Source: Bradyrhizobium sp. WSM471 (GTDB lineage Bacteria > Pseudomonadota > Alphaproteobacteria > Rhizobiales > Xanthobacteraceae). From it: DNA of 64,000 bases. The stretch is taken from assembly GCF_000244915.1 (NCBI RefSeq), contig NZ_CM001442.1:2666001-2730000 (forward strand), given 5' to 3'. Below the pieces are notes generated by a model. It was not told the origin of the DNA, ran no database searches, and worked only from the letters and a program-made list of their open reading frames with translations. Position 1 is the first letter of the stretch. The number at the start of each line of letters is the position of its first letter. Shown in pieces: positions 21,420-29,657 of this stretch. Made by a program: the position numbers and the translations under genes.

Positions 21420-22421
21420 GTGAAGACCGCGATCACCGAACTGTTCGGCATCGAGCACCCCATCATCCAGGGCGGCATGCATTTCGTCGGCTTTGCCGAG
21501 CTGGCGGCTGCCGTCTCCAATGCCGGCGGGCTCGGCATCATCACCGGTCTCACGCAGAAGACGCCGGAGCTGCTGGCAAAAGAGATCGCGCGCTGCCGCG
21601 ACATGACCGACAAGCCGTTCGGCGTGAACCTCACTTTCCTGCCGACCTTCGCCACGCCGCCTTATCCGGAATACATCGCGGCCATCGTCGAAGGCGGCAT
21701 CAAGTCCGTGGAGACCGCGGGCCGCAGCCCGGAAGCCTACATGCCCGCGCTGAAGGCTGCCGGGATCAAGGTCATCCACAAATGCACCTCGGTGCGCCAC
21801 TCCCTGAAGGCCGAGCGCATCGGATGCGACGCCGTCAGCGTTGACGGCTTTGAGTGCGGCGGCCATCCGGGCGAGGACGACATTCCCAACATGATTCTGC
21901 TGCCGCGCGCGGCGGAGGAATTGAAGATCCCGTTCGTCGCGTCCGGCGGCATGGCCGACGGGCGCAGCCTCGTCGCGGCGCTGTCGCTGGGGGCGGCCGG
22001 CATGAACATGGGCACGCGCTTCATCGCGACCAAGGAAGCCCCGGTGCATCAGAACGTCAAGAACGCGCTGGTCGCCGCGACCGAGCTCGACACCCGCCTG
22101 ATCATGCGGAGCCTGCGCAATACCGAGCGCGTGCTGAAGAACGCCAATGTCGACCGCCTGCTCGAGATCGAACGCGAGAAGGGCGACAGACTGAAGATCG
22201 ACGACATCCACGACCAGGTCGCGGGCGTCTATCCCAGGATCATGCTGGACGGGCAGATGGACGCGGGCGCGTGGAGCTGCGGCATGGTCGCAGGCCTCAT
22301 CCACGACATCCCCACCTGCAAGGAACTCGTCGACAGGATCATGACTGAGGCGGAAACCATCATCCGTACCCGTCTGATGGGGTTTCTTGAAGGGACGGGT
22401 GCACCGCGAAAGGTCGCCTGA
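21420..22421 (+). CDS. Nitronate monooxygenase (class I, FMN-dependent)
   Basis: 333-residue TIM barrel of the 2-nitropropane dioxygenase/NMO family: IQGGMHFVGFAELAAAVSNA at the N-terminus, ECGGHPGEDDI with the conserved catalytic His near residue 146, and the FMN-phosphate loops ASGGMADGRSLVAAL and GAAGMNMGTRFIAT. Such enzymes oxidise propionate-3-nitronate and other alkyl nitronates to aldehydes. It starts at a GTG with GGGAGGT upstream. It seems monocistronic; some close relatives act as enoyl reductases instead, so the substrate remains open. Confidence 0.9.
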   Translation: MKTAITELFGIEHPIIQGGMHFVGFAELAAAVSNAGGLGIITGLTQKTPELLAKEIARCRDMTDKPFGVNLTFLPTFATPPYPEYIAAIVEGGIKSVETAGRSPEAYMPALKAAGIKVIHKCTSVRHSLKAERIGCDAVSVDGFECGGHPGEDDIPNMILLPRAAEELKIPFVASGGMADGRSLVAALSLGAAGMNMGTRFIATKEAPVHQNVKNALVAATELDTRLIMRSLRNTERVLKNANVDRLLEIEREKGDRLKIDDIHDQVAGVYPRIMLDGQMDAGAWSCGMVAGLIHDIPTCKELVDRIMTEAETIIRTRLMGFLEGTGAPRKVA

Positions 22422-22528
22422 CACCGCCAAACTTCTTAACCACGGCGCCAGTTGACCGCTGGAATTGCGCGCGACGCCTCCTAAATAGAGGTAAATTACC
22501 TCTTAACAATCAATTTCAGGAGGCGTCC

Positions 22529-22948
22529 GTGATTCCAAAGAGCGCTCCTTTTGCAATGGCCGTTGCCCTCATGCTCGCATGGGGCGGCGTCGCGCGCGCT
22601 GACGACTACAAGCCCAGCGAATATCTCGGCCTCGACCTTTCGAAGGCAGTGTTGTCGCCGAAGCGGCTCGGGCCCGAAACCCAATTCGCGCCGGTCGCTC
22701 TGGAGGCGCGCGGCGGCAACGAGGCGCAGGCGCGCGCCGTGCCGGTCGACGTGCCGAAGAAAGTCGCCGCCGAACGCGTGCGCGTGTCGGAGCCGAAGGT
22801 TGCGCACGCCAAGCCCGCGCAGCCGCGCGGCGCGGCACGCACCAAGCTCGCGCATCGCCACGGCAATCCGCTCGACGCGCAGGCGATGGACACCCGCATC
22901 CAGACCTGGCCGTGTCGCAGCGGGGGCATCTGCAACTGGAAGCATTAG
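22529..22948 (+). CDS. Exported basic protein of unknown function
   Basis: 139 residues from a GTG with an AGGAGGCG ribosome-binding site. The signal peptide is MIPKSAPFAMAVALMLAWGG (cleaved near ARA-DD). The mature protein starts DDYKPSEYLGLDLSKAVLSP, is rich in Ala/Arg/Val/Pro (basic linker with HAKPAQPRGAARTKLAHRH) and ends in a conserved-looking QTWPCRSGGICNWKH with two Cys, possibly a disulfide. No domain was recognised. Confidence 0.75.
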   Translation: MIPKSAPFAMAVALMLAWGGVARADDYKPSEYLGLDLSKAVLSPKRLGPETQFAPVALEARGGNEAQARAVPVDVPKKVAAERVRVSEPKVAHAKPAQPRGAARTKLAHRHGNPLDAQAMDTRIQTWPCRSGGICNWKH

Positions 22949-22978
22949 CTTAGTTCCGAGCCGTCATCCGCACGTCGC

Positions 22979-23022
22979 AAAACCGTAGACCCGCGGTCAA
23001 GAAACCGTAAGCCGGGGGTCAA
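22979..23022 (+). repeat. Imperfect direct repeat upstream of phoD
   Basis: Two 22-nt units share (a)aaccgta..cc.gggtcaa (aaaccgtagacccgcggtca, then aaaccgtaagccgggggtca), 45 bp or more upstream of the PhoD start. It does not match the canonical PHO box. Confidence 0.5.
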
Positions 23023-23066
23023 ACGACGCAGGCACCTTCCGTCGCTAGTCGACGAAGGTTTCCTGA

Positions 23067-24632
23067 ATGGTAGCGCTCCGCGCCTCGCGCGCCTGGACCC
23101 GGCGGCAATTCCTGGTCCGTTCCACCTCGAGCCTCGCCGTTGCCGCGCTCGCAACGCCACATCTCAGCCGCGCCGCTGATCGTCCGCAGATCGCAGGCGG
23201 CATCCAGTCCGGCGACGTCTCGGATGGCTCCGCCGTGATCTGGGCGCGCGCCGACCGGCCGGCGCGGATGCAGGTGGACTATTCGACCGTGGAAAGCTTC
23301 AAGACCGTCATCGCGTCGGCTTCGCGCGATGCGTTGCCCGAAGCCGACTTCGCCTCAAAGCTGCTGCTGAATGATCTGCCTCCCGGGCAGGACATCTTCT
23401 ATCGCGTGCGCTTCGACGACATCGCGACCGGCATCGCTGGCGAAAGCCGCATCGGCCATTTCCGCACTGCGCCGGGTGCCGGCCGGTCGATCTCGTTCCT
23501 GTGGTCCGGCGATACCGCGGGGCAGGGCTGGGGCATCGACACATCGCGCGGCGGCTACCGCAGCTATCGCACCATGCACGACAATCGCCCGGACTTCTTC
23601 ATCCACTCCGGCGATCACATTTACGCCGACTGCACGATCCCCTCCGAGCAGAAGCTGCCGAACGGCGAGATCTGGCGCAACATCGTGACCGAGGAGAAAT
23701 CCGAGGTCGCGCACACGCTGGCGCAGTTCCGCGGCAATTACAAATACAACCATCTCGACCAGCACTTCCGCGCCTTCCACGCCGAGGTGCCGATGTTCGC
23801 GCAATGGGACGACCACGAGGTCACCAACGACTGGTCGCCGACCGGCAGCTACGACGGGGCCGGCCATGAGGATGACGGCACGCCCCGCCTGGTCGCGCGC
23901 GCCCGCCGCGCCTTCTTCGACTTCATGCCGATCCGCGAGATCGGCGCGCGAAAGGGGCGGGTCTATCGCAAGATCGCCTATGGTCCGCTGCTCGACGTCT
24001 TCATGATCGACATGCGCAGCTATCGCGACGACAGCTGGAACAAGGGCGGCGATCACCGCGGCTGGATCCTGGGCGCCGAACAGCTCGCCTGGCTGAAGCG
24101 TGAGCTCGCGGCCTCGCGCGCGACCTGGAAGGTGATCGCGGCCGACCTGCCGATCGGCCTGGTCAGCCTCGATGCGGTTGCGCTCGGCAATGGGCCGCCC
24201 GACCGGCGCGAGCACGAGATCGCCGACCTTCTCGCGTCCATCAAGCGCGCCGGAATCCGCAACATCGTCTGGCTCACCGCCGACATGCATTACACCGCCG
24301 CGCACCATTACGATCCGAACAGGGCGCAATTTAGCGACTTCGACCCGTTCTGGGAGTTCGTCTCGGGGCCCTTGCATGCCGGCACCTGGGGCCCGGGCGA
24401 GCTCGACGACACCTTTGGTCCGGTCGCGATGTACCAGAACGGGTGCAGTGAAACGCAGGGCGAAGACCTCGCGCCCTGTTTCGGACTGCAGTTCTTCGGC
24501 AAGGTCGACATCGATGGCCGGACCGGCGTGATGACCGTGACGCTGAAGGACGTCGACAATCGGGACCTCTGGTCGGTCGATATCGAGCCGCAGCCGCAGG
24601 CGCGTCCAGCCATGGTGGCGCAGCATTCCTGA
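23067..24632 (+). CDS. phoD: Exported alkaline phosphatase D (PhoD family)
   Basis: 521 residues with a twin-arginine signal (WTRRQFLVRSTSSLAVAALA), an N-terminal Fn3-like PhoD_N domain (about 45-140) and a metallophosphatase domain. Metal and catalytic motifs: SGDHIYADC (Asp, Tyr-linked Cys), MFAQWDDHEVTNDW, MIDMRSYRDD and LTADMHYTAAHHYDP. PhoD enzymes are Ca/Fe-dependent phosphodiesterases/phosphomonoesterases that scavenge phosphate outside the cytoplasm. Length is normal for the family. No phosphate-regulon box is clear upstream; a pair of direct repeats is present instead. Confidence 0.93.
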   Translation: MVALRASRAWTRRQFLVRSTSSLAVAALATPHLSRAADRPQIAGGIQSGDVSDGSAVIWARADRPARMQVDYSTVESFKTVIASASRDALPEADFASKLLLNDLPPGQDIFYRVRFDDIATGIAGESRIGHFRTAPGAGRSISFLWSGDTAGQGWGIDTSRGGYRSYRTMHDNRPDFFIHSGDHIYADCTIPSEQKLPNGEIWRNIVTEEKSEVAHTLAQFRGNYKYNHLDQHFRAFHAEVPMFAQWDDHEVTNDWSPTGSYDGAGHEDDGTPRLVARARRAFFDFMPIREIGARKGRVYRKIAYGPLLDVFMIDMRSYRDDSWNKGGDHRGWILGAEQLAWLKRELAASRATWKVIAADLPIGLVSLDAVALGNGPPDRREHEIADLLASIKRAGIRNIVWLTADMHYTAAHHYDPNRAQFSDFDPFWEFVSGPLHAGTWGPGELDDTFGPVAMYQNGCSETQGEDLAPCFGLQFFGKVDIDGRTGVMTVTLKDVDNRDLWSVDIEPQPQARPAMVAQHS

Positions 24633-24779
24633 GGGACGCTAACCCGATCTTGATTGGCCGCCGTGCGCCTGCCGCGCTATGCTGTCCGTTCCCGCCACCT
24701 CTTTTCCATCCCCGAAGAGTCTGCTCACGCAGCATCGCTGCTGGCCTCCGGCGGGCTGAACGATGTCAGGAGCCTTTTC

Positions 24780-25598
24780 ATGGACAATCTCAAGACACAG
24801 GGCATCAGCATGCCCAAGCTCGGCCTCGGGACCTTCCGCATGCAGGGCGATGCCTGCCGCGCGGCGGTCGAGAGCGCCCTGTCGATCGGCTATCGCCATA
24901 TCGATACCGCCGAGATGTACGGCAACGAAGAATCGATCGGCGCGGCGCTCGCCGCGGCCCGGCTGCCGCGGGGCGAGCTGCACGTCACGACCAAGGTCTG
25001 GCACGAGAACCTCAGCCCCGACGCCATCCGCCGCGCCTTCGACACCAGCCTGAACAAGCTGCGGCTCGATCATGTCGATCTCTATCTCGTGCACTGGCCG
25101 TCCAAGACTGCGAACTGGGGTGCGGTGTTCGAGACGTTGATGCAGCTGAAGGAGGAAGGGCGCACACGGGCGATCGGCGTCGCCAACTTCACCACGGCGC
25201 TGCTCAAGATCGCGGTCGAGGACATCAAGGCGCCGATCGCCTGCAATCAGATCGAATATCACGCCATGCTCGATCAATCGAAGGTGCTGGCTTATCTCAA
25301 CGCCAAATCGATCCCGCTGGTCGCCTATTGCCCGCTGGCACAGGGGCGCGTTGCCTCCGATCCGGTACTGGCCGAGATCGGCGCCAGGCACAATGCAACC
25401 GCCGCGCAGGTCGCGCTGAAATGGCTGCTCGACCAAAACGGTGTCGCCGCGATCCCGAAGGCCTCGCGCCGAGAGAGCCAGCAGGCCAATCTCGACGCGC
25501 TGAAGATCACGCTCGACGACGCCGACCGCAACAAAATCGCCGCGCTGCCGAAGGACAGGCGCTGCGTCAATCCCGGCTTTGCGCCGGCATGGGACTGA
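24780..25598 (+). CDS. Aldo/keto reductase (DkgB-like)
   Basis: 272-residue TIM-barrel enzyme: MPKLGLGTFRMQGDAC, the active-site Asp/Tyr in DTAEMYGNEESIGAAL, Lys in TTKVWHENL, His in LYLVHWPSK, and the NADPH site IPKASRRESQQANLDAL. It matches the AKR5/DkgB group that reduces 2,5-diketo-gluconate or methylglyoxal. The ATG at 24780 with CAGGAG upstream fits the usual start; an in-frame codon at 24654 would add 42 residues without family similarity. The gene is 147 bp downstream of phoD and probably has its own promoter. Confidence 0.9.
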   Translation: MDNLKTQGISMPKLGLGTFRMQGDACRAAVESALSIGYRHIDTAEMYGNEESIGAALAAARLPRGELHVTTKVWHENLSPDAIRRAFDTSLNKLRLDHVDLYLVHWPSKTANWGAVFETLMQLKEEGRTRAIGVANFTTALLKIAVEDIKAPIACNQIEYHAMLDQSKVLAYLNAKSIPLVAYCPLAQGRVASDPVLAEIGARHNATAAQVALKWLLDQNGVAAIPKASRRESQQANLDALKITLDDADRNKIAALPKDRRCVNPGFAPAWD

Positions 25599-25628
25599 CC
25601 TCGCCGAACGTTTCGTACACGCAAAGAG

Positions 25629-25648
25629 ATGGCCCCGTGAGGGGCCAT
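25629..25648. terminator. Bidirectional hairpin terminator
   Basis: Perfect 8-bp stem atggcccc / ggggccat with a 4-nt loop between convergent genes. The minus strand is followed by ctcttt. Confidence 0.65.
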
Positions 25649-25667
25649 CTCCATATTGCGTTGCGCA

Positions 25668-25895
25668 TTAGTCCCAATGATGGCGGTGACCACGCTTGAT
25701 CACGACGACCCGGTCGCGATGGTGCCAGCCGCGATGCCAGCCGTGATCGCGATGCATGCCGTATTCGGCGCGGGCGCCATACATGCCGTGATGATGACCT
25801 CCGCGCTTGATCACCACCGTCTCCGCGCTGGCGAGCGTCGGCAGTGCAACCGCGAGCGCGCCGACAGCGGCAAGCACATAACCAAACTTCTTCAT
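25668..25895 (-). CDS. Histidine-rich small exported protein
   Basis: 75 residues. The signal peptide MKKFGYVLAAVGALAVALPT (cleavage near ASA) is followed by a mature part of about 50 residues containing over ten His (GGHHHGMYG, HRDHGWHRGWHHRD, GHRHHWD) plus Trp, Arg and Met. The spacing suggests Ni, Zn or Cu binding in the periplasm. The start is at the ATG after GGAGGA. An exact EcfG promoter lies 31 bp upstream, so it belongs to the stress-induced small proteins of this window. Confidence 0.8.
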   Translation of the reverse strand: MKKFGYVLAAVGALAVALPTLASAETVVIKRGGHHHGMYGARAEYGMHRDHGWHRGWHHRDRVVVIKRGHRHHWD

Positions 25896-25925
25896 GATGT
25901 CCTCCTCCAATGGAATGCAAATCTA

Positions 25926-25950
25926 AACGGCGCATTCGCGTGAACGTTCC
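25926..25950 (-). promoter_or_regulatory. EcfG-type general stress promoter
   Basis: The minus strand reads GGAAC, a 16-nt spacer, then CGTT, an exact match. It ends 31 bp upstream of the His-rich gene. Confidence 0.8.
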
Positions 25951-25991
25951 GGAGGAATCGCAGGAGAATTCTGAACGCCTGTTCAGGTGGG

Positions 25992-26444
25992 TTAATCGCA
26001 GCGCTGTTGTGCGGGTGTTGGCGCGCCTGTCGCGACGTATTTGCCGTCCCTGATCGTGTACTCGCCGCGCTCACTGCGATTGTAGATTGCGCGCAAGCTG
26101 CCTTGCTTCGAGAGTAGCAGACCGAACTCGCGGGTCTGCTGCAGCAAGGGGAAGTACACCATCACATTGAGCAGACCGTCGGCGTTGACCATCGCCGATA
26201 CCACTTCGTTTTCGTCCTTGGCCTCGCCGAAATTGCGCCGGTACATCACCCTTCCGTCCTTCCGGATCTCGTAGGTCAAGAGCGCGCCCTTGTCACGGTC
26301 GGGCCGGACCGCGCAGTCGATCGCCCATGAGCCGAGCAAGCCCCATTGCTCGACGGTCGCCGCAAGCGACTCGGCACCGGCCGCGGGCGTGAACGCAACC
26401 CACAGCACTGCTGCCGCGATCGAGCGGCTCAAACAACGTCCCAT
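25992..26444 (-). CDS. Exported protein of unknown function
   Basis: 150 residues from ATG 26444. A signal peptide (MGRCLSRSIAAAVLWVAFTP) is followed by a compact domain that begins VEQWGLLGSWAIDCAVRPDR and contains ALLTYEIRKDGRVMYRRNFG and LLSKQGSLRAIYNRSERGEY. The W-GxWaxDC opening and alternating strands suggest a lipocalin-like beta fold. Two Cys (near residues 47 and 149) could form a disulfide. The family is known to me only as uncharacterised rhizobial proteins. Confidence 0.7.
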   Translation of the reverse strand: MGRCLSRSIAAAVLWVAFTPAAGAESLAATVEQWGLLGSWAIDCAVRPDRDKGALLTYEIRKDGRVMYRRNFGEAKDENEVVSAMVNADGLLNVMVYFPLLQQTREFGLLLSKQGSLRAIYNRSERGEYTIRDGKYVATGAPTPAQQRCD

Positions 26445-26602
26445 GTCCTGAAAGGCCCCATCTGCAAACAATTCCGAAGTGTAGCATCCCGCGCGCGATC
26501 GTCCACGCTGACCGCCATTCGCGCGCGAATTTGATCCGCGTCAATGAGGCCGCCCGTTTCACCCGTAGGATGGCGCTCCCGAAGGCGAGATTGGATAGAC
26601 CG

Positions 26603-26875
26603 ATGCTGAATCAAGTCAGGGATTTCGCGGGCGAGGTGCTGCCGGGGAGCTGTGCCGTGCCGCCTTATTCCGAGACCGCGTTTCTGGCCGAGTTGGGCGA
26701 CCGCCTGAGGTCCTCGCGCATGCGCTGCGACCTGTCGCGGCGGGAGCTGGCCCGCCGCTCCGGGATTTCCGAGCGCTACATCGCCCAGATCGAGGCCGGC
26801 AAGGGCAACGTCTCGATCGTGCTGCTGCTGCGGCTGGCCTCTGCGATCCACGGCAGCCAGCCGCAAGTGGCCTGA
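26603..26875 (+). CDS. HTH regulator resembling the DNA-binding half of BoxR/BzdR
   Basis: 90 residues from ATG 26603. The HTH is at about 35-85: LGDRLRSSRMRCDLSRRELA, then RRSGISERYIAQIEAGKGNV. The SGISERYIAQIEAGKGN(V/I)S pattern is characteristic of BoxR/BzdR regulators of aromatic acid degradation, which normally carry a C-terminal shikimate-kinase-like effector domain binding an acyl-CoA. Here the protein stops right after the HTH. It precedes a ring-cleavage dioxygenase gene by 17 bp on the same strand, so local control of that gene is likely. ATG 26570 and TTG 26531 are alternative starts. Confidence 0.75.
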   Translation: MLNQVRDFAGEVLPGSCAVPPYSETAFLAELGDRLRSSRMRCDLSRRELARRSGISERYIAQIEAGKGNVSIVLLLRLASAIHGSQPQVA

Positions 26876-26892
26876 CGCTTGAGGTGAGCGCG

Positions 26893-27747
26893 ATGGGGCA
26901 ACTCGTATTGGCAGCCAAGGTCACGCATGTCCCATCGCTGATGCTCTCGGAAAAGCCCGGCAGTCACTTGCGCTCGGCGCGCGAGGCGGCCGTGGACTCC
27001 TTGCGCGAGCTCGGGCGGCGGGCGAGATCGCGCGGCGTCACCACTTTCGTGGTGTTCGACACCCACTGGCTCTCCAATTTTGGCTATCACATCAACGCCA
27101 ACGCGCGGCATCGCGCCTCGTTCACCAGTCACGAGGCGCCGCACATGATTCAGGATCTGAGCTATGATCTGCCGGGCGACACGAGACTCGCCGAAGCAAT
27201 CGCCGCCGAAGCCGGCGTTGCAGGTCTCGATGTCAACGCGCATCAGGTACCGAGCCTCGGGCTTGAATACGGCACGATCGTGCCGATGCACTACATGAAC
27301 CCGGACGGCTTCGCGAGGGTGGTTTCGGTTGCCTCGCCGCTGTTCACGTCGTTCGAGGAAAGCCGCACCCTCGGCGAGGCGACGCGCCGTGCCGTCGACA
27401 AATCCGGCGAACGGGTTGCGATCCTGGCCAGCGGCTCACTCTCACATCGGCTCTGGCCCAACAAGAAGCTGGGCTCTGAGGCGTGGACGAGCGTTGCCAG
27501 CGAGTTCAATCGCCAGGTCGACCTCCGCGTGCTCGAGCTCTGGCAGAGCCGTCGCTACCGCGAATTCCTCGACATGCTTCCGGATTACGCAACCAAGTGC
27601 AACGGCGAGGGCGGTATGGCCGACACCATCATGCTGTTCGCCGCGCTTGGCTGGTACGAATACCATGACAGGGCCGAGCAGCTCTGCGAGTACTTTCCGT
27701 CATCCGGCAGCGGCCAGGTCAACGTGGAGTTTCACGTCGCGGCATAA
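26893..27747 (+). CDS. Class III extradiol ring-cleavage dioxygenase (HpaD/homoprotocatechuate type)
   Basis: 284 residues, collinear with E. coli HpaD: the start MGQLVLAAKVTHVPSLMLSE (metal His in THVPS), FVVFDTHWLSN (second His), FTSHEAPHMI, LEYGTIVPMHYMN (metal Glu nearby) and SGSLSHRLWP. The C-terminus, SGSGQVNVEF, also matches. The reaction is meta-cleavage of 3,4-dihydroxyphenylacetate or a related catechol. ATG 26893 is preferred because TTGAGGTG lies 6 nt upstream; GTG 26884 is possible. No other hpa pathway genes are adjacent, which is unusual, so the true substrate is uncertain. Confidence 0.9.
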   Translation: MGQLVLAAKVTHVPSLMLSEKPGSHLRSAREAAVDSLRELGRRARSRGVTTFVVFDTHWLSNFGYHINANARHRASFTSHEAPHMIQDLSYDLPGDTRLAEAIAAEAGVAGLDVNAHQVPSLGLEYGTIVPMHYMNPDGFARVVSVASPLFTSFEESRTLGEATRRAVDKSGERVAILASGSLSHRLWPNKKLGSEAWTSVASEFNRQVDLRVLELWQSRRYREFLDMLPDYATKCNGEGGMADTIMLFAALGWYEYHDRAEQLCEYFPSSGSGQVNVEFHVAA

Positions 27748-27757
27748 GGCGTCGCCC

Positions 27758-28993
27758 TCACACTGACGCCTTCTCCACATTGGCGCTGCGGGCCGGCACG
27801 CCGAACTCGTTGCGGCAGATCTCGGCCAGCACGGCGACGCCCTCGCGGATCTGCTGATGCGAGGGGCTCGCGAAGCACAGCCGCAGTCGCGATCTGGAAT
27901 GGTTCTTGTCGGTCGACCATTCCGGCCCCGGATTGATCGAGACGCCGGCGGCAAGCGCGGCCTGATACAGCTTCAGCGTATCCACCTGATCGGGCAGCTT
28001 GACCCACAGGAAGATGCCGCCCTTCGGCTCCTCGAACTCGGCTGCCGTCCCGAACTGCTCGTTGACGGCTTCCATCAGCGTGTCGAGCTTGGTGCGCAGC
28101 GCCTTCGTCAGCGCCGGCACGTGGGTCGAGAAATGCGGCTTGCAATAGGCAGCAAGCACCATCTGCTCCAGTGCGCCGGAGCCGGCGTCCGTCTTCAGCG
28201 CCAGCATTCGCGACATTACATCCCAGGGCGCGACGATGAAGCCGACGCGCAGCGCGGGCGCGATCGACTTCGAGAACGAGCCGATATGGATCACGCCGCC
28301 GTTCGGGCTCATCGCATGGATCGCCGGCGGCCGCTGTCCTGACCAGACCAGATCGGCATAGCAATCGTCCTCGAAGATGGGCACGCCATAGTCTGCCGAC
28401 AGCCGCAACAGCTCGGTGCGGCGGCCCTCCGGCATGATGCTGCCGGTCGGGTTCTGCACCGTCGGAATGGTGTAGATGTATTTCGGCCGGATGCCACGGC
28501 CCTTGAGGTCGGCCAGCGTCGTGGCAAGCACGTCCATGCGCATGCCGTCCTTGTCGAGGGGAATGCCAACCACGTTGACTCCGAGTCGGGCCAAACGGGT
28601 CAGCGAGCCCTGATAGCTATCCTGCTCGAAAATCACGGTATCGCCGCGCGTCAGCAGCGTGGCGTTGACGAGGTCGAGCGCCTGCAGCGAGCCGGAGACG
28701 ATCAGCAGATCGTCGACCGTGCAGTTGATGCCGGCATCGCGCTTGAGTTTCGTCACCAGGAATTCGCGCAAGGGCAGATAGCCTTGGGGACCATGTGCCA
28801 GCCCGTAAGTGGCAAGCGAGCGGCCTTCGCGTTGCAGAGCGAGGTTAGCCGCCTCGATCAGATGATCGAGCGGCAGTTGCTCGGAGTCGTTGTTGCCGCC
28901 GACAAAACTGTATTTGGCGAGGCCCGTCCAGCGCGCAGAGGGGGCCGGCAGCCCTGCGGGAAACAGGGGCGCAAAATCGAAGCTGGACGTCAT
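27758..28993 (-). CDS. PLP-dependent class I/II aminotransferase (LysN/2-aminoadipate type)
   Basis: 411-residue fold-type I aminotransferase. Features: YGLAHGPQGYLPLREFL, TVQNPTGSIMPEGRRTELL, EDDCYADLVWSG (PLP-ring Asp) and the PLP Lys in HIGSFSKSIAPALRVGF; C-terminal SRLRLCFASP carries the substrate-carboxylate Arg. It lacks the GntR domain of MocR regulators. Close relatives transaminate 2-aminoadipate, kynurenine or branched-chain/aromatic amino acids. GAGGAACG precedes the ATG. It is convergent with the dioxygenase gene, 10 bp apart. Confidence 0.92.
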   Translation of the reverse strand: MTSSFDFAPLFPAGLPAPSARWTGLAKYSFVGGNNDSEQLPLDHLIEAANLALQREGRSLATYGLAHGPQGYLPLREFLVTKLKRDAGINCTVDDLLIVSGSLQALDLVNATLLTRGDTVIFEQDSYQGSLTRLARLGVNVVGIPLDKDGMRMDVLATTLADLKGRGIRPKYIYTIPTVQNPTGSIMPEGRRTELLRLSADYGVPIFEDDCYADLVWSGQRPPAIHAMSPNGGVIHIGSFSKSIAPALRVGFIVAPWDVMSRMLALKTDAGSGALEQMVLAAYCKPHFSTHVPALTKALRTKLDTLMEAVNEQFGTAAEFEEPKGGIFLWVKLPDQVDTLKLYQAALAAGVSINPGPEWSTDKNHSRSRLRLCFASPSHQQIREGVAVLAEICRNEFGVPARSANVEKASV

Positions 28994-29062
28994 GGGGGCG
29001 TTCCTCGTTCTATTCTTTCTTGTCAGGCTGCCCGCCTTGCGCCGGTCAGTCGTGCTTCTTGC

Positions 29063-29590
29063 TTACTTCTTGCCGACCGTTCGGGTCGGACGGCCCTGGC
29101 TGATGAAAGCGTAATGCGCATTGGCGACGCCGCCAACCATCAAGGCCTCGACAGCAGGCTCGGCGATCTCGCTTGTTGCAGCCCAATCGACGAGAAAGTT
29201 GGCTCCGGTCCCGCCGCGTACGTCGTCGGTCGGAATGAAGATCGAGACGGTGGCGAGGGGCTTCAACGCGACGGGCGCCTTCAGATAGCTCTCGACCTGC
29301 TTGCCTGCGGTGTCGAAATAGCCGATGCGTTTGACCACCAGGGCTTGCGTCTCGGAGGCGTTGTGCACGCTCAAGGTCACCGAGAAGTCGACGCGCAGTT
29401 TGCCCTGGCTCATCGCGACGCTGGAATAGGCGGGCACGTAGAAGCCGCCGGAGACGGCAAGTTCTTCCTTCGGCAGTGCGGTGAGGGAATCGGCAAAGCT
29501 TTGTTCGATATTGACCTTGGATTGAGCGGCTGCCGGTACGGAGGAGGCGAGGGGGCATAGCAGCATTGCAATGGCGAGCCCCATCCGCAT
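29063..29590 (-). CDS. Exported DUF3124-like protein
   Basis: 175 residues from ATG 29590, with signal peptide MRMGLAIAMLLCPLASSVPA. The mature domain carries VSGGFYVPAYSSVAMSQGKL, DFSVTLSVHNASETQALVVK, RIGYFDTAGKQVESYLKAPV and GGTGANFLVDW, the immunoglobulin-like beta pattern of DUF3124. Its role is unknown; it is probably periplasmic. It is divergent from the Kef-type antiporter with a 67-bp shared promoter region. The longer frame up to 29683 runs into that gene and lacks signal-peptide features. Confidence 0.8.
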   Translation of the reverse strand: MRMGLAIAMLLCPLASSVPAAAQSKVNIEQSFADSLTALPKEELAVSGGFYVPAYSSVAMSQGKLRVDFSVTLSVHNASETQALVVKRIGYFDTAGKQVESYLKAPVALKPLATVSIFIPTDDVRGGTGANFLVDWAATSEIAEPAVEALMVGGVANAHYAFISQGRPTRTVGKK

Positions 29591-29657
29591 GTGACGAATT
29601 GCTCGCTTGCCGCGCCGCACTCGATCACTAGGGTGCGGCAAAACGGACCAATCTGGC

